Source: Actinomadura bangladeshensis
Lineage (GTDB): Bacteria; Actinomycetota; Actinomycetes; Streptosporangiales; Streptosporangiaceae
Assembly: GCF_004348335.1 (NCBI RefSeq)
Contig: NZ_SMJW01000019.1
Location: 1-53,745 of the forward strand
Length of the DNA: 53,745 nt
Direction: 5' to 3'
The notes beneath the pieces were generated by a model. The model saw nothing but the letters and a program-made list of their open reading frames with translations. It was not told where the DNA came from and searched no databases. Each line of letters opens with the position of its first letter. The first letter of the stretch is position 1. The position numbers and the translations under genes are program-made. This document shows, one piece after another, positions 28,415-36,550 of the stretch.

Positions 28415-29587
28415 ATGACCGCGCCAGAGCAACCCGGACCGCGGCCGCCGCAGCGGGCCGACCAAGGGCCGCAGGTACCGGCGGCGGCCCAGGCCGGCGA
28501 GGGCTCCGCAGACGCCCCCACGGGCGAGGCCGGCGATGCCTTCTGGGCGTCGGCCGACGGTACCGAGCGCAAGCGCAAGCGGCGCTGGCCGCGGGTCCTG
28601 ATCGCCATCGGGGTGTTCGTCGCGCTGCTCGTGGCCGGGATCGGCGGGCTGCTGTGGCAGCGCCAGTCGTCCTACAACGGCAACATCGACCGCATCAAGG
28701 GCGCGCTGCCGACCGACCAGGCCAACCGGCCGGGCCCGAACGTCGAGGGCACCGAGAACTGGCTGCTCGTCGGGTCGGACTCGCGTGCCGAGTCGCCGAC
28801 GACCGGCGAGGGCGGCGACGTCTGGAAGCCGGGCCGGCAGCGCACCGACACGATCATGCTGCTGCACCTGCCGGCGGACCGGAAGAAGGCGTACATCGTC
28901 TCCTTCCCGCGCGACTCGTGGGTCCCGGTCCCCGGCTACGGCAAGCAGAAGATCAACGCGGCGTTCTCCTACGGCGGTCCGAAGCTGCTGATCGAGACGA
29001 TGGAGAGCATCACCGGAGTCCGCATCGACCACTACGGCGCGATCGACTTCGAGGGGTTCAAGTCGATGACGGACGCGCTCGGCGGCGTCACCGTCAACAT
29101 CAAGCAGAGCGTGTACGACCCGGCCCGCAAGAAGGAGTGGGCCGCGGGCAGGCAGAAGCTGAACGGCGAGGAGGCGCTGCTGTTCGTCCGGCAGCGCTAC
29201 AACCTGCCGAACGGCGACTTCGACCGGATCAAGCGGCAGCAGGCGTTCCTCGGCGCCCTCGCCAAGCAGGCCGCGGACCGCGGCACGGTCACCAACCCGC
29301 TGAAGCTCGACCGGTTCCTGTCGGCGCTCACCAAGTCGATCAGCGTGGACGAGGAGGTGTCGTCGGGCGACCTGCGGTCGCTGGCGCTGAGCATGCGGAG
29401 CGTCCGGGCGTCGGACGTGGTGTTCATGACGCTGCCGCACAAGGGCACCGGCATGCGCGGCAAGCAGAGCGTGGTCTTCGTTGACTGGACGAAGGGCAAG
29501 CAGCTCTTCAGCGCCGTCAAGACCGCGCAGATGGCCCAGTACGTGCAACAGCACGGAGCCGGCAACAGCCTCGGCGCCGTCTCGTGA
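28415..29587 (+). CDS. LytR-CpsA-Psr (LCP) family glycopolymer ligase
   Basis: A 390-residue membrane-anchored protein that attaches glycopolymers to peptidoglycan. A Pro/Ala-rich cytoplasmic head of about 50 residues and a basic RKRKRRWPR stop precede one membrane segment (VLIAIGVFVALLVAGIGGLL). The LCP domain follows, with NWLLVGSDSR, RTDTIMLLHL, AYIVSFPRDSWV, KINAAFSYGG and EEALLFVRQRY, carrying the conserved Arg and Asp residues. TAGCTT lies 6-7 nt before the ATG, suggesting a leaderless transcript. An imperfect TGTTCCG-N7-CGGACA inverted repeat lies at 28343-28362 upstream. Confidence 0.93.
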   Translation: MTAPEQPGPRPPQRADQGPQVPAAAQAGEGSADAPTGEAGDAFWASADGTERKRKRRWPRVLIAIGVFVALLVAGIGGLLWQRQSSYNGNIDRIKGALPTDQANRPGPNVEGTENWLLVGSDSRAESPTTGEGGDVWKPGRQRTDTIMLLHLPADRKKAYIVSFPRDSWVPVPGYGKQKINAAFSYGGPKLLIETMESITGVRIDHYGAIDFEGFKSMTDALGGVTVNIKQSVYDPARKKEWAAGRQKLNGEEALLFVRQRYNLPNGDFDRIKRQQAFLGALAKQAADRGTVTNPLKLDRFLSALTKSISVDEEVSSGDLRSLALSMRSVRASDVVFMTLPHKGTGMRGKQSVVFVDWTKGKQLFSAVKTAQMAQYVQQHGAGNSLGAVS

Positions 29588-29643
29588 TCGCCGGGGCGGC
29601 GGAGGCTTAACCTGGGACGGAGAGACCCGGGGGGTGCGCAACA

Positions 29644-30564
29644 GTGCTTCGTCAGGCGTTGCTGGTCGCGTCGCGCAGTGGCGGCGCGCGCAGGATCGTG
29701 GAGACCGCGCCGTTCAGCGGCGACGTCGTCCGGCGCTTCATCGCCGGTGAGACGGTCGAGGACGCGGCGAGCGTCACCGGGCGGCTGACCGGCGAGGGCC
29801 TGCTCGTCACCCTGGACGTCCTCGGCGAGGACACCGACGACAAGGACCGCGCCGAGGCGAACGTCGCGCACTATGTCGAGCTGCTGGAACGGCTGGGCGC
29901 CGCGGGGCTCGGTGCCCGTGCCGAGGTGTCGCTGAAGCTCTCCGCCGTCGGGCAGACCTTCGACGAAGACCTCGCCTTGGAGAACGCGAAGCGCGTGTGC
30001 GCGGCGGCCCGCTCCGCCGGGACGACGGTGACCCTCGACACGGAGGAGTACACCGCCGTCGACGCGAACCTGCGGATCGTCAACGAACTGCGGCGCGACT
30101 TCCCGGACGTGGGCGCGGTCATCCAGGCGTACCTGCGTCGAGCCGAGGAGTACTGCGCGGATCTCGCCTACGAGGGGTCGCGCGTAAGGCTGTGCAAGGG
30201 CGCCTATGCGGCACCGGTGGCGGTCGCCTTCACCGATAGGGACGAGGTCGACAGGTCCTACGTCCGCTGTATGAAGGTGCTGATGGCGGGCAAGGGCTAT
30301 CCGATGCTCGCCACGCACGACCCGCGGCTCATCGACATCGCCGGAGCGCTGTCCGTCCTGCACGAGCGTGACGCCGACACGTTCGAGTACCAGATGCTCT
30401 ACGGGGTCCGTCCGCAGGAGCAGCGCCATCTGGCCGCGCAGGGAGCGCAGGTCCGCGTGTACGTCGCGTACGGGCGCGAGTGGTACCAGTACTTCATGCG
30501 CCGCATGGCGGAGCGTCCGGCGAACCTCCGCTTCTTCGTGCGCTCCCTCGCCGGACGGTCCTGA
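29644..30564 (+). CDS. Proline dehydrogenase
   Basis: A 306-residue monofunctional FAD enzyme that oxidises proline to pyrroline-5-carboxylate. EVSLKLSAVGQTFDEDLA, VTLDTEEYTAVDANL, VIQAYLRRAEEYCADLA, RVRLCKGAYA and FEYQMLYGVRP are the barrel motifs, with the FAD/substrate YxxRR near the end (EWYQYFMRRMAERPAN). The start is GTG at 29644. proC, which makes proline from the same intermediate, follows 48 bp downstream on the same strand, so degradation and synthesis are neighbours. No P5C dehydrogenase is nearby. Confidence 0.93.
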   Translation: MLRQALLVASRSGGARRIVETAPFSGDVVRRFIAGETVEDAASVTGRLTGEGLLVTLDVLGEDTDDKDRAEANVAHYVELLERLGAAGLGARAEVSLKLSAVGQTFDEDLALENAKRVCAAARSAGTTVTLDTEEYTAVDANLRIVNELRRDFPDVGAVIQAYLRRAEEYCADLAYEGSRVRLCKGAYAAPVAVAFTDRDEVDRSYVRCMKVLMAGKGYPMLATHDPRLIDIAGALSVLHERDADTFEYQMLYGVRPQEQRHLAAQGAQVRVYVAYGREWYQYFMRRMAERPANLRFFVRSLAGRS

Positions 30565-30612
30565 ACGCCGCCGCTATAGGGTGGATCAGTCGTTGAATCC
30601 CCACGTCAAGGT

Positions 30613-31413
30613 ATGCCGATGATCGCGATTCTGGGTGCCGGGAAGATGGGCGAGGCGCTGCTGTCCGGGGTGCTCCGGGCCGGCCGCCGCCCGTCCGAGC
30701 TGATGGCGACCGCGCGCCGGGAGGAGCGCGGCGCGCTGCTGCGCGAGCGGTACGGCGTCGCGATCGTGCCGAACGCCGAGGCGGCGGCGAAGGCCGAGAC
30801 GCTGATCCTCGCGGTCAAGCCGCAGGACATGGGCGCCCTGCTGGACGAGATCGGCGCGCACGTCCCGCCCGGCCGGCTGGTGATCTCGATGGCGGCGGGC
30901 ATCACGACCGGGTTCATCGAGACGCGGCTGCCGGAGGGCGTCCCCGTCGTCCGCGTCATGTCGAACACGCCCGTGCACGTCGACCAGGCGATGAGCGTGA
31001 TCTCGCCCGGCTCGCACGCGGCGGAGGAGCACCTGAAGCTGGCCGAGGAGCTGCTGTCCCCGGTCGGCAAGGTGCTGCGCCTCCCCGAGTCGCTGCAGGA
31101 CGGCGCGACGGCCCTGTCCGGCAGCGGCCCCGCGTACTTCTACTACCTGGTCGAGGCGATGGTGGACGCGGGCATCCTGCTCGGCATGCCGCGCGCCGCC
31201 GCGCTGGAGATGGTCGTCCAGTCGGCCGTCGGCGCGGCGATCATGCTCCGCGACTCCGGCGAGCACCCGGTGCTGCTGCGCGAGGCGGTCACCTCGCCGG
31301 GCGGCACGACGATCTCCGCGATCCGCGAACTGGAGCGGCACGGCGTCCGCGCCGCCGTCCTGGAGGCCATCGAAGCCGCCCGCAACCGCGGCCGCGAACT
31401 CGCGAGCGGCTGA
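30613..31413 (+). CDS. proC: Pyrroline-5-carboxylate reductase
   Basis: A 266-residue NAD(P)H enzyme for the last step of proline synthesis. The N-terminal IAILGAGKMGEALLSG is the dinucleotide-binding motif; VKPQDMGALLDEIG, VRVMSNTPV and ALSGSGPAYFYYLVEAMVDA are the substrate motifs, and VTSPGGTTISAIRELER is the C-terminal signature. An in-frame ATG two codons later is possible. It is closed by the terminator at 31415-31432. From memory, proC followed by a BldC-like HTH gene and bS22 matches M. tuberculosis Rv0500-Rv0500B. Confidence 0.96.
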   Translation: MPMIAILGAGKMGEALLSGVLRAGRRPSELMATARREERGALLRERYGVAIVPNAEAAAKAETLILAVKPQDMGALLDEIGAHVPPGRLVISMAAGITTGFIETRLPEGVPVVRVMSNTPVHVDQAMSVISPGSHAAEEHLKLAEELLSPVGKVLRLPESLQDGATALSGSGPAYFYYLVEAMVDAGILLGMPRAAALEMVVQSAVGAAIMLRDSGEHPVLLREAVTSPGGTTISAIRELERHGVRAAVLEAIEAARNRGRELASG

Positions 31414-31414
31414 G

Positions 31415-31432
31415 CGGCCCGGCACCGGGCCG
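31415..31432 (+). terminator. Terminator of proC
   Basis: CGGCCCGG-CA-CCGGGCCG forms a perfect stem immediately after the proC stop, followed by GCTTTCTCC. Confidence 0.75.
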
Positions 31433-31498
31433 GCTTTCTCCTAGAAAGTTCACCTTTGAACATTGAGCCGCCCATGGGGGTGCGCTCGTGTTAGGGGT

Positions 31499-31933
31499 AT
31501 GGGACTCGTACTCCGCCTGATCGTCGCCGCCGGGCTGGCGGCCGACGCCGTCGTGCACTGGATGTTCGCGCCCGACATGGCCTTCGTCGAGGGCGGGGCC
31601 ATCGGGGGCGACCTGCTCTTCCGGATCCAGGCGGCGGTCGCGGCCGTCGTCGCCGTCATCGTCCTGACCTACGGGTCGCGCTGGGCGCACGCGCTGGCGT
31701 TCCTCGTCGCGGCGAGCGCGGCCGGCGCCGTCGTCCTCTACTACTACGTCGACCTCGGGGCGCTCGGGCCGCTGCCCGACATGCACGAGCCCGTCTGGTA
31801 CCTCGACAAGACGATCAGCCTGGTCGGGGAGGGCGGCGCCGCGCTGGCCGCGCTCGTCGGGTTCTTCGTCGCGGGCCGGGGGCGCCGCGAGCAGGACGAG
31901 GTGTCCGAGCGCGAACCCGCCGGGCGCTTCTGA
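31499..31933 (+). CDS. Small four-helix membrane protein
   Basis: A 144-residue protein with four hydrophobic helices (VLRLIVAAGLAADAVVHWMF, FRIQAAVAAVVAVIVLTYG, ALAFLVAASAAGAVVLYYYV, AALAALVGFFVAG) and a charged C-terminal tail (RGRREQDEVSEREPAGRF). His and Trp in the first helix and WYLDKTISL before the last recall DoxX-like or hypothetical actinomycete membrane proteins, but I do not recognise a function. The ATG at 31499 is chosen because hydrophobicity begins there; the upstream extension has no support. Confidence 0.75.
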   Translation: MGLVLRLIVAAGLAADAVVHWMFAPDMAFVEGGAIGGDLLFRIQAAVAAVVAVIVLTYGSRWAHALAFLVAASAAGAVVLYYYVDLGALGPLPDMHEPVWYLDKTISLVGEGGAALAALVGFFVAGRGRREQDEVSEREPAGRF

Positions 31934-32016
31934 CCTCATTTCGTAAGATCATTTTGGCCGCGGACGCCGGGCCGCCCCCGTTACCATCCAGATGATCATG
32001 GAATCGGGGGATCTGG

Positions 32017-32169
32017 ATGGACGAGCGGCGCGAGCGACCCGGCGAGATGACGTTCCCGGCGTCCGGCGTGCACAGGATGCTGATCAGACTGCGGGTGCCG
32101 CGGTTCATGGCCGACCACGCCGCCGCCCTGCTGGACGCCCTGCTGCCGCGGCGGTCGCACCGGCGCTAG
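32017..32169 (+). CDS. Small basic protein, hypothetical
   Basis: A 50-residue frame, MDERRERPGEMTFPASGVHR then MLIRLRVPRFMADHAAALLD and so on. It is Arg-rich with an amphipathic C-terminal helix. GGGGGATCTGG precedes the ATG as a ribosome-binding site, and TACCAT (31982-31987) could be a -10. Its stop shares the CTAG at 32166-32169 with the convergent esterase gene. It could be a real small protein or chance. Confidence 0.4.
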   Translation: MDERRERPGEMTFPASGVHRMLIRLRVPRFMADHAAALLDALLPRRSHRR

Positions 32170-33149
32170 GCGGCCCTGCGGCGGCGGCCGGGGGAGGTGT
32201 GGTGCGTGACCGTGCAGATGAAGCGGGCCGCGTCCTGCATCGCCTCGCCGGCCTCCGGCAGGACGCGGTTCAGGATGTGGAAGACGTGCATCTGGCCGTC
32301 CCAGACCTGGAACTCGCAGTCCCCGCCGGCGCTGCGCAGGGCGTCCGCGAACGCCTCGGCCTCGGTGCGCAGGACCTCGGCGCCGCCGACCTGGATGAGG
32401 ACGGGCGGCGGGTCGGTCCAGGCGCAGGTGAGCAGGGCCAGCCGCGGGTCGTCGAATCCGGCCGGCCCCACCACCAGGCGGGCGACCCGGCGCGCCGAGG
32501 CGGCGCTGATGTAGGGGTCGCGGGCGCCGTCCTGCGCCTGGCTGGAGAGCTCGCAGGTCAGGTCGACCCACGGGGAGAACAGGGCCAGCCCGGCGGGGTT
32601 CGGCAGGTCCAGCCGGCAGATCTCCCCGGCGAGCATGGCGGCGAGGTGGCCGCCGGCCGAGTCGCCCGCGATCACGATGCCGGACGCGGGGACGCCCCGC
32701 GCGAGCAGCCACCGGTAGGCGGTGACGGCGTCCTCCAGCGGCGCCGGGAACAGGTGCTCGGGCGCCAGCCGGTACCGGGGCGCGAGGACGGGCAGGCCCG
32801 TGTCGTGCGCGAGCCGCGAGGTGATCGGCCGGTGGGTGCGCGGCGAGCAGGCCACGTAACCGCCGCCGTGCAGGTAGAGCACGGCGCCGTCGGCCTCCCC
32901 CTCGCGCGCGTCCCGGGGGATGAGCCACTCGCCCTTGACCGGGCGGTCGTCGCCGCCGTCCGCCGGCGGCTCGTTCAGCCCCTCGATCCGCACACCCGAG
33001 CAGGGCCGCATCAGTACCGACGCGGCGTCCACCGTGGAGCGTGCGGTCCGTATCCCGGTGGCGTGTCCGGGGAGGTAGTGCAGGAGAGGCCGGACGCCCA
33101 GCCGCAGAGCGCTGCTGATCGCACGGCTGCGAACGCTCGGGCTGTCCAT
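32166..33149 (-). CDS. HSL-family alpha/beta hydrolase (esterase/lipase)
   Basis: A 327-residue esterase of the hormone-sensitive lipase group. The oxyanion HGGG motif is in AVLYLHGGGYVACSP, the nucleophile in VIAGDSAGGHLAAML, the acid near LIQVGGAEVLRTEA and the His in DGQMHVFHILN. The N terminus (about residues 1-75) is a cap segment. The ATG at 33149 has a GGGGGG element before it. The stop shares a CTAG tetranucleotide with the small convergent frame. A short CCCGC-TTTTG-GCGGG hairpin (33190-33204) lies upstream. The substrate is unknown, likely short- to medium-chain esters. Confidence 0.92.
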   Translation of the reverse strand: MDSPSVRSRAISSALRLGVRPLLHYLPGHATGIRTARSTVDAASVLMRPCSGVRIEGLNEPPADGGDDRPVKGEWLIPRDAREGEADGAVLYLHGGGYVACSPRTHRPITSRLAHDTGLPVLAPRYRLAPEHLFPAPLEDAVTAYRWLLARGVPASGIVIAGDSAGGHLAAMLAGEICRLDLPNPAGLALFSPWVDLTCELSSQAQDGARDPYISAASARRVARLVVGPAGFDDPRLALLTCAWTDPPPVLIQVGGAEVLRTEAEAFADALRSAGGDCEFQVWDGQMHVFHILNRVLPEAGEAMQDAARFICTVTHHTSPGRRRRAA

Positions 33150-33248
33150 GTACCCCCCTTTGGTATTTAGGTGTCGTGTGATCGGTATGCCCGCTTTTGG
33201 CGGGTAATTCACGTCACAGTCTCGCAATGGGTTCCGGCGGCGCCCCGG

Positions 33249-33302
33249 CGCGTGATCCAGTCGCGTGACCGGGCCCGCGTGATCCAGGTCATGTGACCCT
33301 CG
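33249..33302 (+). repeat. Two 27-bp imperfect repeats upstream of acuC
   Basis: CGCGTGATCCAG occurs at 33249-33260 and again at 33276-33287, each followed by a GTGACC element (33266-33271 and 33293-33298 approximately). They lie just before the acuC start, in the gap shared with the divergent esterase gene, and look like paired operator sites. Confidence 0.6.
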
Positions 33303-33317
33303 CGATACCGTGAGGCC

Positions 33318-34532
33318 ATGAGCAGTTCCGATTCGTCCGCATCCGCCGAACCCGGCGCCTGCGGGCTCGAGGTCTTCTGGGACGAGCGGCTCATCTCCTA
33401 CGACTTCGGCTCCGGGCACCCCATGAACCCCGTGCGCGTCGAGCTGACGATGGCGCTGGCCCGCGGGCTCGGCGTCCTGGACCGGCCGGGTGTGCGGGTC
33501 TCGGAGTTCGCGGCGGCGGGCGACAAGCTGCTGCGGCTCGTCCACGAGGAGTCCTACATCGCGGCCGTCAAGCAGGCCGGCGCGACCGGGCTGCCGGACC
33601 TGCGGCACGGCCTCGGCACCACCGACAACCCGATCTTCCTCGGCATGCACGAGGCGTCCGCGCTGGTCGCGGGCGCGTCCGTGGCCGCGGCCGAGGCCGT
33701 GTGGACGGGACGGGCGGAGCACGCCGCGAACGTCTCCGGCGGCCTGCACCACGCGCTGAGCGGCGCCGCCAGCGGGTTCTGCGTCTACAACGACCCGGCG
33801 ATCGCGATCGCCTGGCTGCTGGAGAACGGCGCCGAGCGCGTCGCGTACGTCGACATCGACGTCCACCACGGCGACGGCGTCCAGGCCGCCTTCTACGACG
33901 ACCCGCGCGTCCTCACGATCAGCCTGCACGAGACGCCCCGCACGCTGTTCCCGGGCACCGGCTTCCCGGACGAGACGGGCGCCGAGGGCACGTCCGTCAA
34001 CATCTCGCTGCCGCCGGGCACCGGCGACCGGCCGTGGCTGCGCGCGTTCGACGCGATCATCCCGCCGCTGCTGCGCCGGTTCCGGCCCGACGTCCTCGTC
34101 ACCCAGCAGGGCGCGGACGGGCACGCGCTCGACCCGCTCGCGCACCTCATCCTCAGCGTGGACGGGCAGCGCACGGCCTACGGGCTGCTGCACCGGCTGG
34201 CGCACGAGACCGCGGGCGGCCGGTGGGTGCTGACCGGGGGCGGCGGCTACGAGCTCGTCCAGGTCGTGCCGCGGGCGTGGACGCATCTGCTGGCCGAGGC
34301 GGCCGGCGGGCCGATCCCGCCGGACACGCCGACGCCGGAAGAGTGGCGCGACTTCGTCCGGCGGCGGACGGGGGAGATCGCCCCGCGCCGGATGACCGAT
34401 GGGACCGACGTGGTGGAGTACGGCAGGTGGGGGGACGGCTACGACCCGGCGAACCCCGTCGACCAGGCGATCCTGGCGACGCGGCGGGCGGTCTTCCCCG
34501 AGCACGGCCTCGACCCGATGACGGACGAGTGA
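33318..34532 (+). CDS. acuC: Acetoin utilization protein AcuC-like deacetylase
   Basis: A 404-residue class I/II histone-deacetylase-fold enzyme, probably a zinc-dependent protein lysine deacetylase acting on enzymes such as acetyl-CoA synthetase. SGHPMNPVRVELT starts the domain; SGGLHHALSGAASGFCVYND and VAYVDIDVHHGDGVQAAFYD hold the charge-relay His pair and the Asp-His zinc ligands; VTQQGADGHALDPLAH gives the third ligand and WVLTGGGGYE the Gly-rich loop. TACCGT lies 7 nt before the ATG, suggesting a leaderless mRNA. The phosphatase-like gene follows 11 bp later. Confidence 0.93.
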   Translation: MSSSDSSASAEPGACGLEVFWDERLISYDFGSGHPMNPVRVELTMALARGLGVLDRPGVRVSEFAAAGDKLLRLVHEESYIAAVKQAGATGLPDLRHGLGTTDNPIFLGMHEASALVAGASVAAAEAVWTGRAEHAANVSGGLHHALSGAASGFCVYNDPAIAIAWLLENGAERVAYVDIDVHHGDGVQAAFYDDPRVLTISLHETPRTLFPGTGFPDETGAEGTSVNISLPPGTGDRPWLRAFDAIIPPLLRRFRPDVLVTQQGADGHALDPLAHLILSVDGQRTAYGLLHRLAHETAGGRWVLTGGGGYELVQVVPRAWTHLLAEAAGGPIPPDTPTPEEWRDFVRRRTGEIAPRRMTDGTDVVEYGRWGDGYDPANPVDQAILATRRAVFPEHGLDPMTDE

Positions 34533-34543
34533 GGCCCGCAGGA

Positions 34544-35404
34544 ATGAGCACCGCACCCGGAAAACCGGCTCCGACGCGCGACGAACTGCGCGCCCACCTC
34601 GTCCGGACGATGATCGCCGGGGACGTGGCGACGCCGCGCCAGAACAACCTGCTGCACTACCGCCGGATGGCCGCCGGGCACCCGTACTACCAGTTCGGCC
34701 TGGAACTGAAGCCGTCGTGGACGGAGCGGACCGTCCTGGAGATGATGGTCGAGCGCTGCGGCGTCAGCCCCGACCCCGGGCACATCTACGGGGACGACAC
34801 CATCGACCCCGACATCACGATCGCCACGCTGGAGGCGATGGGCGACCGCATCGGCCTCGCGGCCCGCCGCCGGGAGGACGTGGTCGTCGCGACGGGGCAT
34901 CCGGCGACGCTGACGCCGCTGTACCAGGGGGTCGCGCGGGCGCTGGAGGGTGCGGGCTGCCGGGTGCTGACCCCCGCCGGCGGCTGGACGTACGAGATCG
35001 AGACCGGCTACGGCGGCTCGGACCTGCGCCGCCTCGTCTACGCCGAGCCCGGTGTCGCGATGCTGGAGGGCGAGGACGGGCGGACGCACCACACGCACGA
35101 TCCGCACCCGATGGAGGCCATGCTCCGGGAGCTGGCCGATAGCGTCTCCGAGCGGTCTTCGGAAGCTAAACCTGATATCTGGCCGGATCTGGCCATCGCC
35201 GATCACGGCTGGGCCGGAGCCGCCGGTCAGGCGGGCATCGACACCGTGGGGTTCGCGGACTGTAACGACCCGGCGCTGTTCGCCGGCGCCGCCGAAGGCA
35301 AGATCGAGGTGGTCGTACCGCTCGACGACGGCATCTCCGCGCACCACTACGCGCCGCTGACCGCCTACATCCTTGATCGCGCGGGGCTGGCGCCGTCCGG
35401 CTGA
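34544..35404 (+). CDS. Phosphatase-like conserved actinobacterial protein
   Basis: A 286-residue protein, co-directional with acuC and 11 bp behind it, with GCAGGA before the ATG. Conserved-looking pieces are RQNNLLHYRRMAAGHPYYQF, YGDDTIDPDITIATLEAMGD, EGEDGRTHHTHDPHPMEAML and LAIADHGWAGAAGQAGIDTV, ending in FADCNDPALF and VPLDDGISAHHYAPLTAYIL. Actinomycete homologues beside acuC and bS22 are, as I recall, annotated simply as phosphatases. The His/Asp-rich motifs fit a metal-dependent hydrolase, but no experimental function is known to me. Confidence 0.7.
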   Translation: MSTAPGKPAPTRDELRAHLVRTMIAGDVATPRQNNLLHYRRMAAGHPYYQFGLELKPSWTERTVLEMMVERCGVSPDPGHIYGDDTIDPDITIATLEAMGDRIGLAARRREDVVVATGHPATLTPLYQGVARALEGAGCRVLTPAGGWTYEIETGYGGSDLRRLVYAEPGVAMLEGEDGRTHHTHDPHPMEAMLRELADSVSERSSEAKPDIWPDLAIADHGWAGAAGQAGIDTVGFADCNDPALFAGAAEGKIEVVVPLDDGISAHHYAPLTAYILDRAGLAPSG

Positions 35405-35697
35405 CCTGCCCGTAGCCGCGCGCCGGAGCCGTCCGGGGCACGTCCGGGCTGTCACCGACTGTGACGAGACTGCCGTATGGGACGGATGGGCTTGCGCTGA
35501 GCGATGGGGAACAGCGGAACCGCAGGTCAACGCGGGATTGTGGTTGACAACCGTTCGTTTCGACACGTCCAGTGCCGTCCCGTCCACGCTGCGTACGGGA
35601 TCAGCACTGTAACCCGCGAGTCAGGTCGGGGGACGGAAATGGGCGCAACTCCCCTCTTGCGACTGCCGATGCGCGATTTACGCTGGAGGAAGTACAC
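35405..35697 (+). other. Control region upstream of the BldC-like gene
   Basis: No gene is visible on either strand here. It contains the inverted repeat GGTTG-A-CAACC (35542-35552), which overlaps a TTGACA -35-like hexamer without a matching -10, and the promoter at 35657-35684 nearer the gene. Confidence 0.5.
35657..35684 (+). promoter_or_regulatory. Promoter of the leader ORF and BldC-like gene
   Basis: TTGCGA (35657-35662) and TACGCT (35679-35684) are 16 nt apart. They are followed immediately by GGAGGA (35685-35690), the ribosome-binding site of the leader frame at 35698. Confidence 0.45.
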
Positions 35698-35760
35698 GTG
35701 CGTGATCAAAGTCACCCGAAGGGCCGGTGCGCGGCACGTGTGGAAGAGGGCGTCCGATGA
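35698..35760 (+). CDS. Candidate 20-codon leader peptide
   Basis: GTG at 35698 opens a frame of 20 sense codons (VRDQSHPKGRCAARVEEGVR) with a strong GGAGGA 7 nt upstream. Its TGA lies in the ATGA at 35757-35760 that also starts the BldC-like protein. Such an overlap suggests translational coupling. The downstream ATG has a weaker GAGGGCG site inside this frame. No homology is expected at this length. Confidence 0.4.
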   Translation: MRDQSHPKGRCAARVEEGVR

Positions 35761-35960
35761 CCTCAGGCGAGCGACCTCTGAGCGAGGTCAGGTTCCTGAC
35801 CGTGGCCGAAGTGGCGGCGGTGATGCGGGTGTCCAAGATGACCGTCTACCGCCTCGTCCACTCGGGCGAGCTTCCCGCGATCCGCGTGGGCCGCTCGTTC
35901 CGGGTTCCCGAGCAGGCCGTTCACGACTACCTGCGCGACGCGTACATCGAAGCCGGATAG
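35757..35960 (+). CDS. BldC/excisionase-like helix-turn-helix protein
   Basis: A 67-residue DNA-binding protein of the MerR-like excisionase (AlpA/BldC) group. VRFLTVAEVAAVMRVSKMTV is the helix-turn-helix; YRLVHSGELPAIRVGRSFRV is the wing with the conserved GxLPAxRxGRxxR; EQAVHDYL closes it. Close relatives lie next to bS22 and the GalE2-like epimerase in streptomycetes and mycobacteria (Rv0500A). BldC relatives bind direct repeats and control development, but the targets of this group are poorly known. The ATG overlaps the stop of the leader frame. Confidence 0.9.
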   Translation: MTSGERPLSEVRFLTVAEVAAVMRVSKMTVYRLVHSGELPAIRVGRSFRVPEQAVHDYLRDAYIEAG

Positions 35961-36412
35961 CGGGTAAGGGCGGGGCATGAGCCATGACCCCGCCGGACAC
36001 TCGTCACCCGGCCGTGCAGGGGGCGTCGGGGCGATCCCCTGGGACCGCCCCGAAGCTGGGGATGCAGGACGAGGACCGGCCGGCGGCCCCGCGGCCGCCG
36101 GAGCCGGCGTCGGGGGAACGGGGGCACCGCCTCCGCCCGCCCCGATCCGGCGATTCGGTCCGGACACCGAGCGGGACGGGCGGCCGGCCGGAAGGCCGGC
36201 GACAGCGCCCGCCCCGCCGGAACGGTGCCCGGCGCCGCGCGACGCGCGGTGCCGGACGCCGCCATGCCGGGGCGAGGGGCGCGGCATGATCCCCATCCGT
36301 TCGGCGGTAGTCTTGGGCGGCGGACCGTGCGCGCTCACCGAGCCATGCTCACCATGCTCGCCCGCGGCACGTTCCTCTCCTGCACACCACCCGATACGCC
36401 GAGCGAGGTCCC
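35961..36412 (+). other. 452-nt interval without a recognisable gene
   Basis: Very GC-rich DNA between the BldC-like gene and bS22. Frames are open on both strands only because of composition. GCCGGCCGGAAGGCCGGC (about 36180-36200) can form a hairpin and may end transcription of the upstream gene. GAGCGAGG just before 36413 is the bS22 ribosome-binding site. Confidence 0.5.
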
Positions 36413-36511
36413 GTGGGCTCTGTCATCAAGAAGCGTCGCAAGAGGATGGCCAAGAAGAAGCACCGCAAGCTGCTGAAGAAGACGCGCATCCAGCGCCGCA
36501 ACAAGAAGTGA
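36413..36511 (+). CDS. Small ribosomal protein bS22 (AURKAIP1/COX24-type)
   Basis: A 32-residue, extremely basic protein ([20 protein letters not shown] then [12 protein letters not shown]). It matches the tiny actinobacterial protein seen in mycobacterial ribosomes near the decoding centre, named bS22, and annotated elsewhere as an AURKAIP1/COX24-domain protein. The GTG at 36413 has GCGAGG upstream. It is too short for most gene finders but has strong positional support between the BldC-like gene and the epimerase. Confidence 0.93.
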   Translation: MGSVIKKRRKRMAKKKHRKLLKKTRIQRRNKK

Positions 36512-36550
36512 TCACGCCGGCAACTCAGCCGTGAAGGGGTGGGGCGCACA

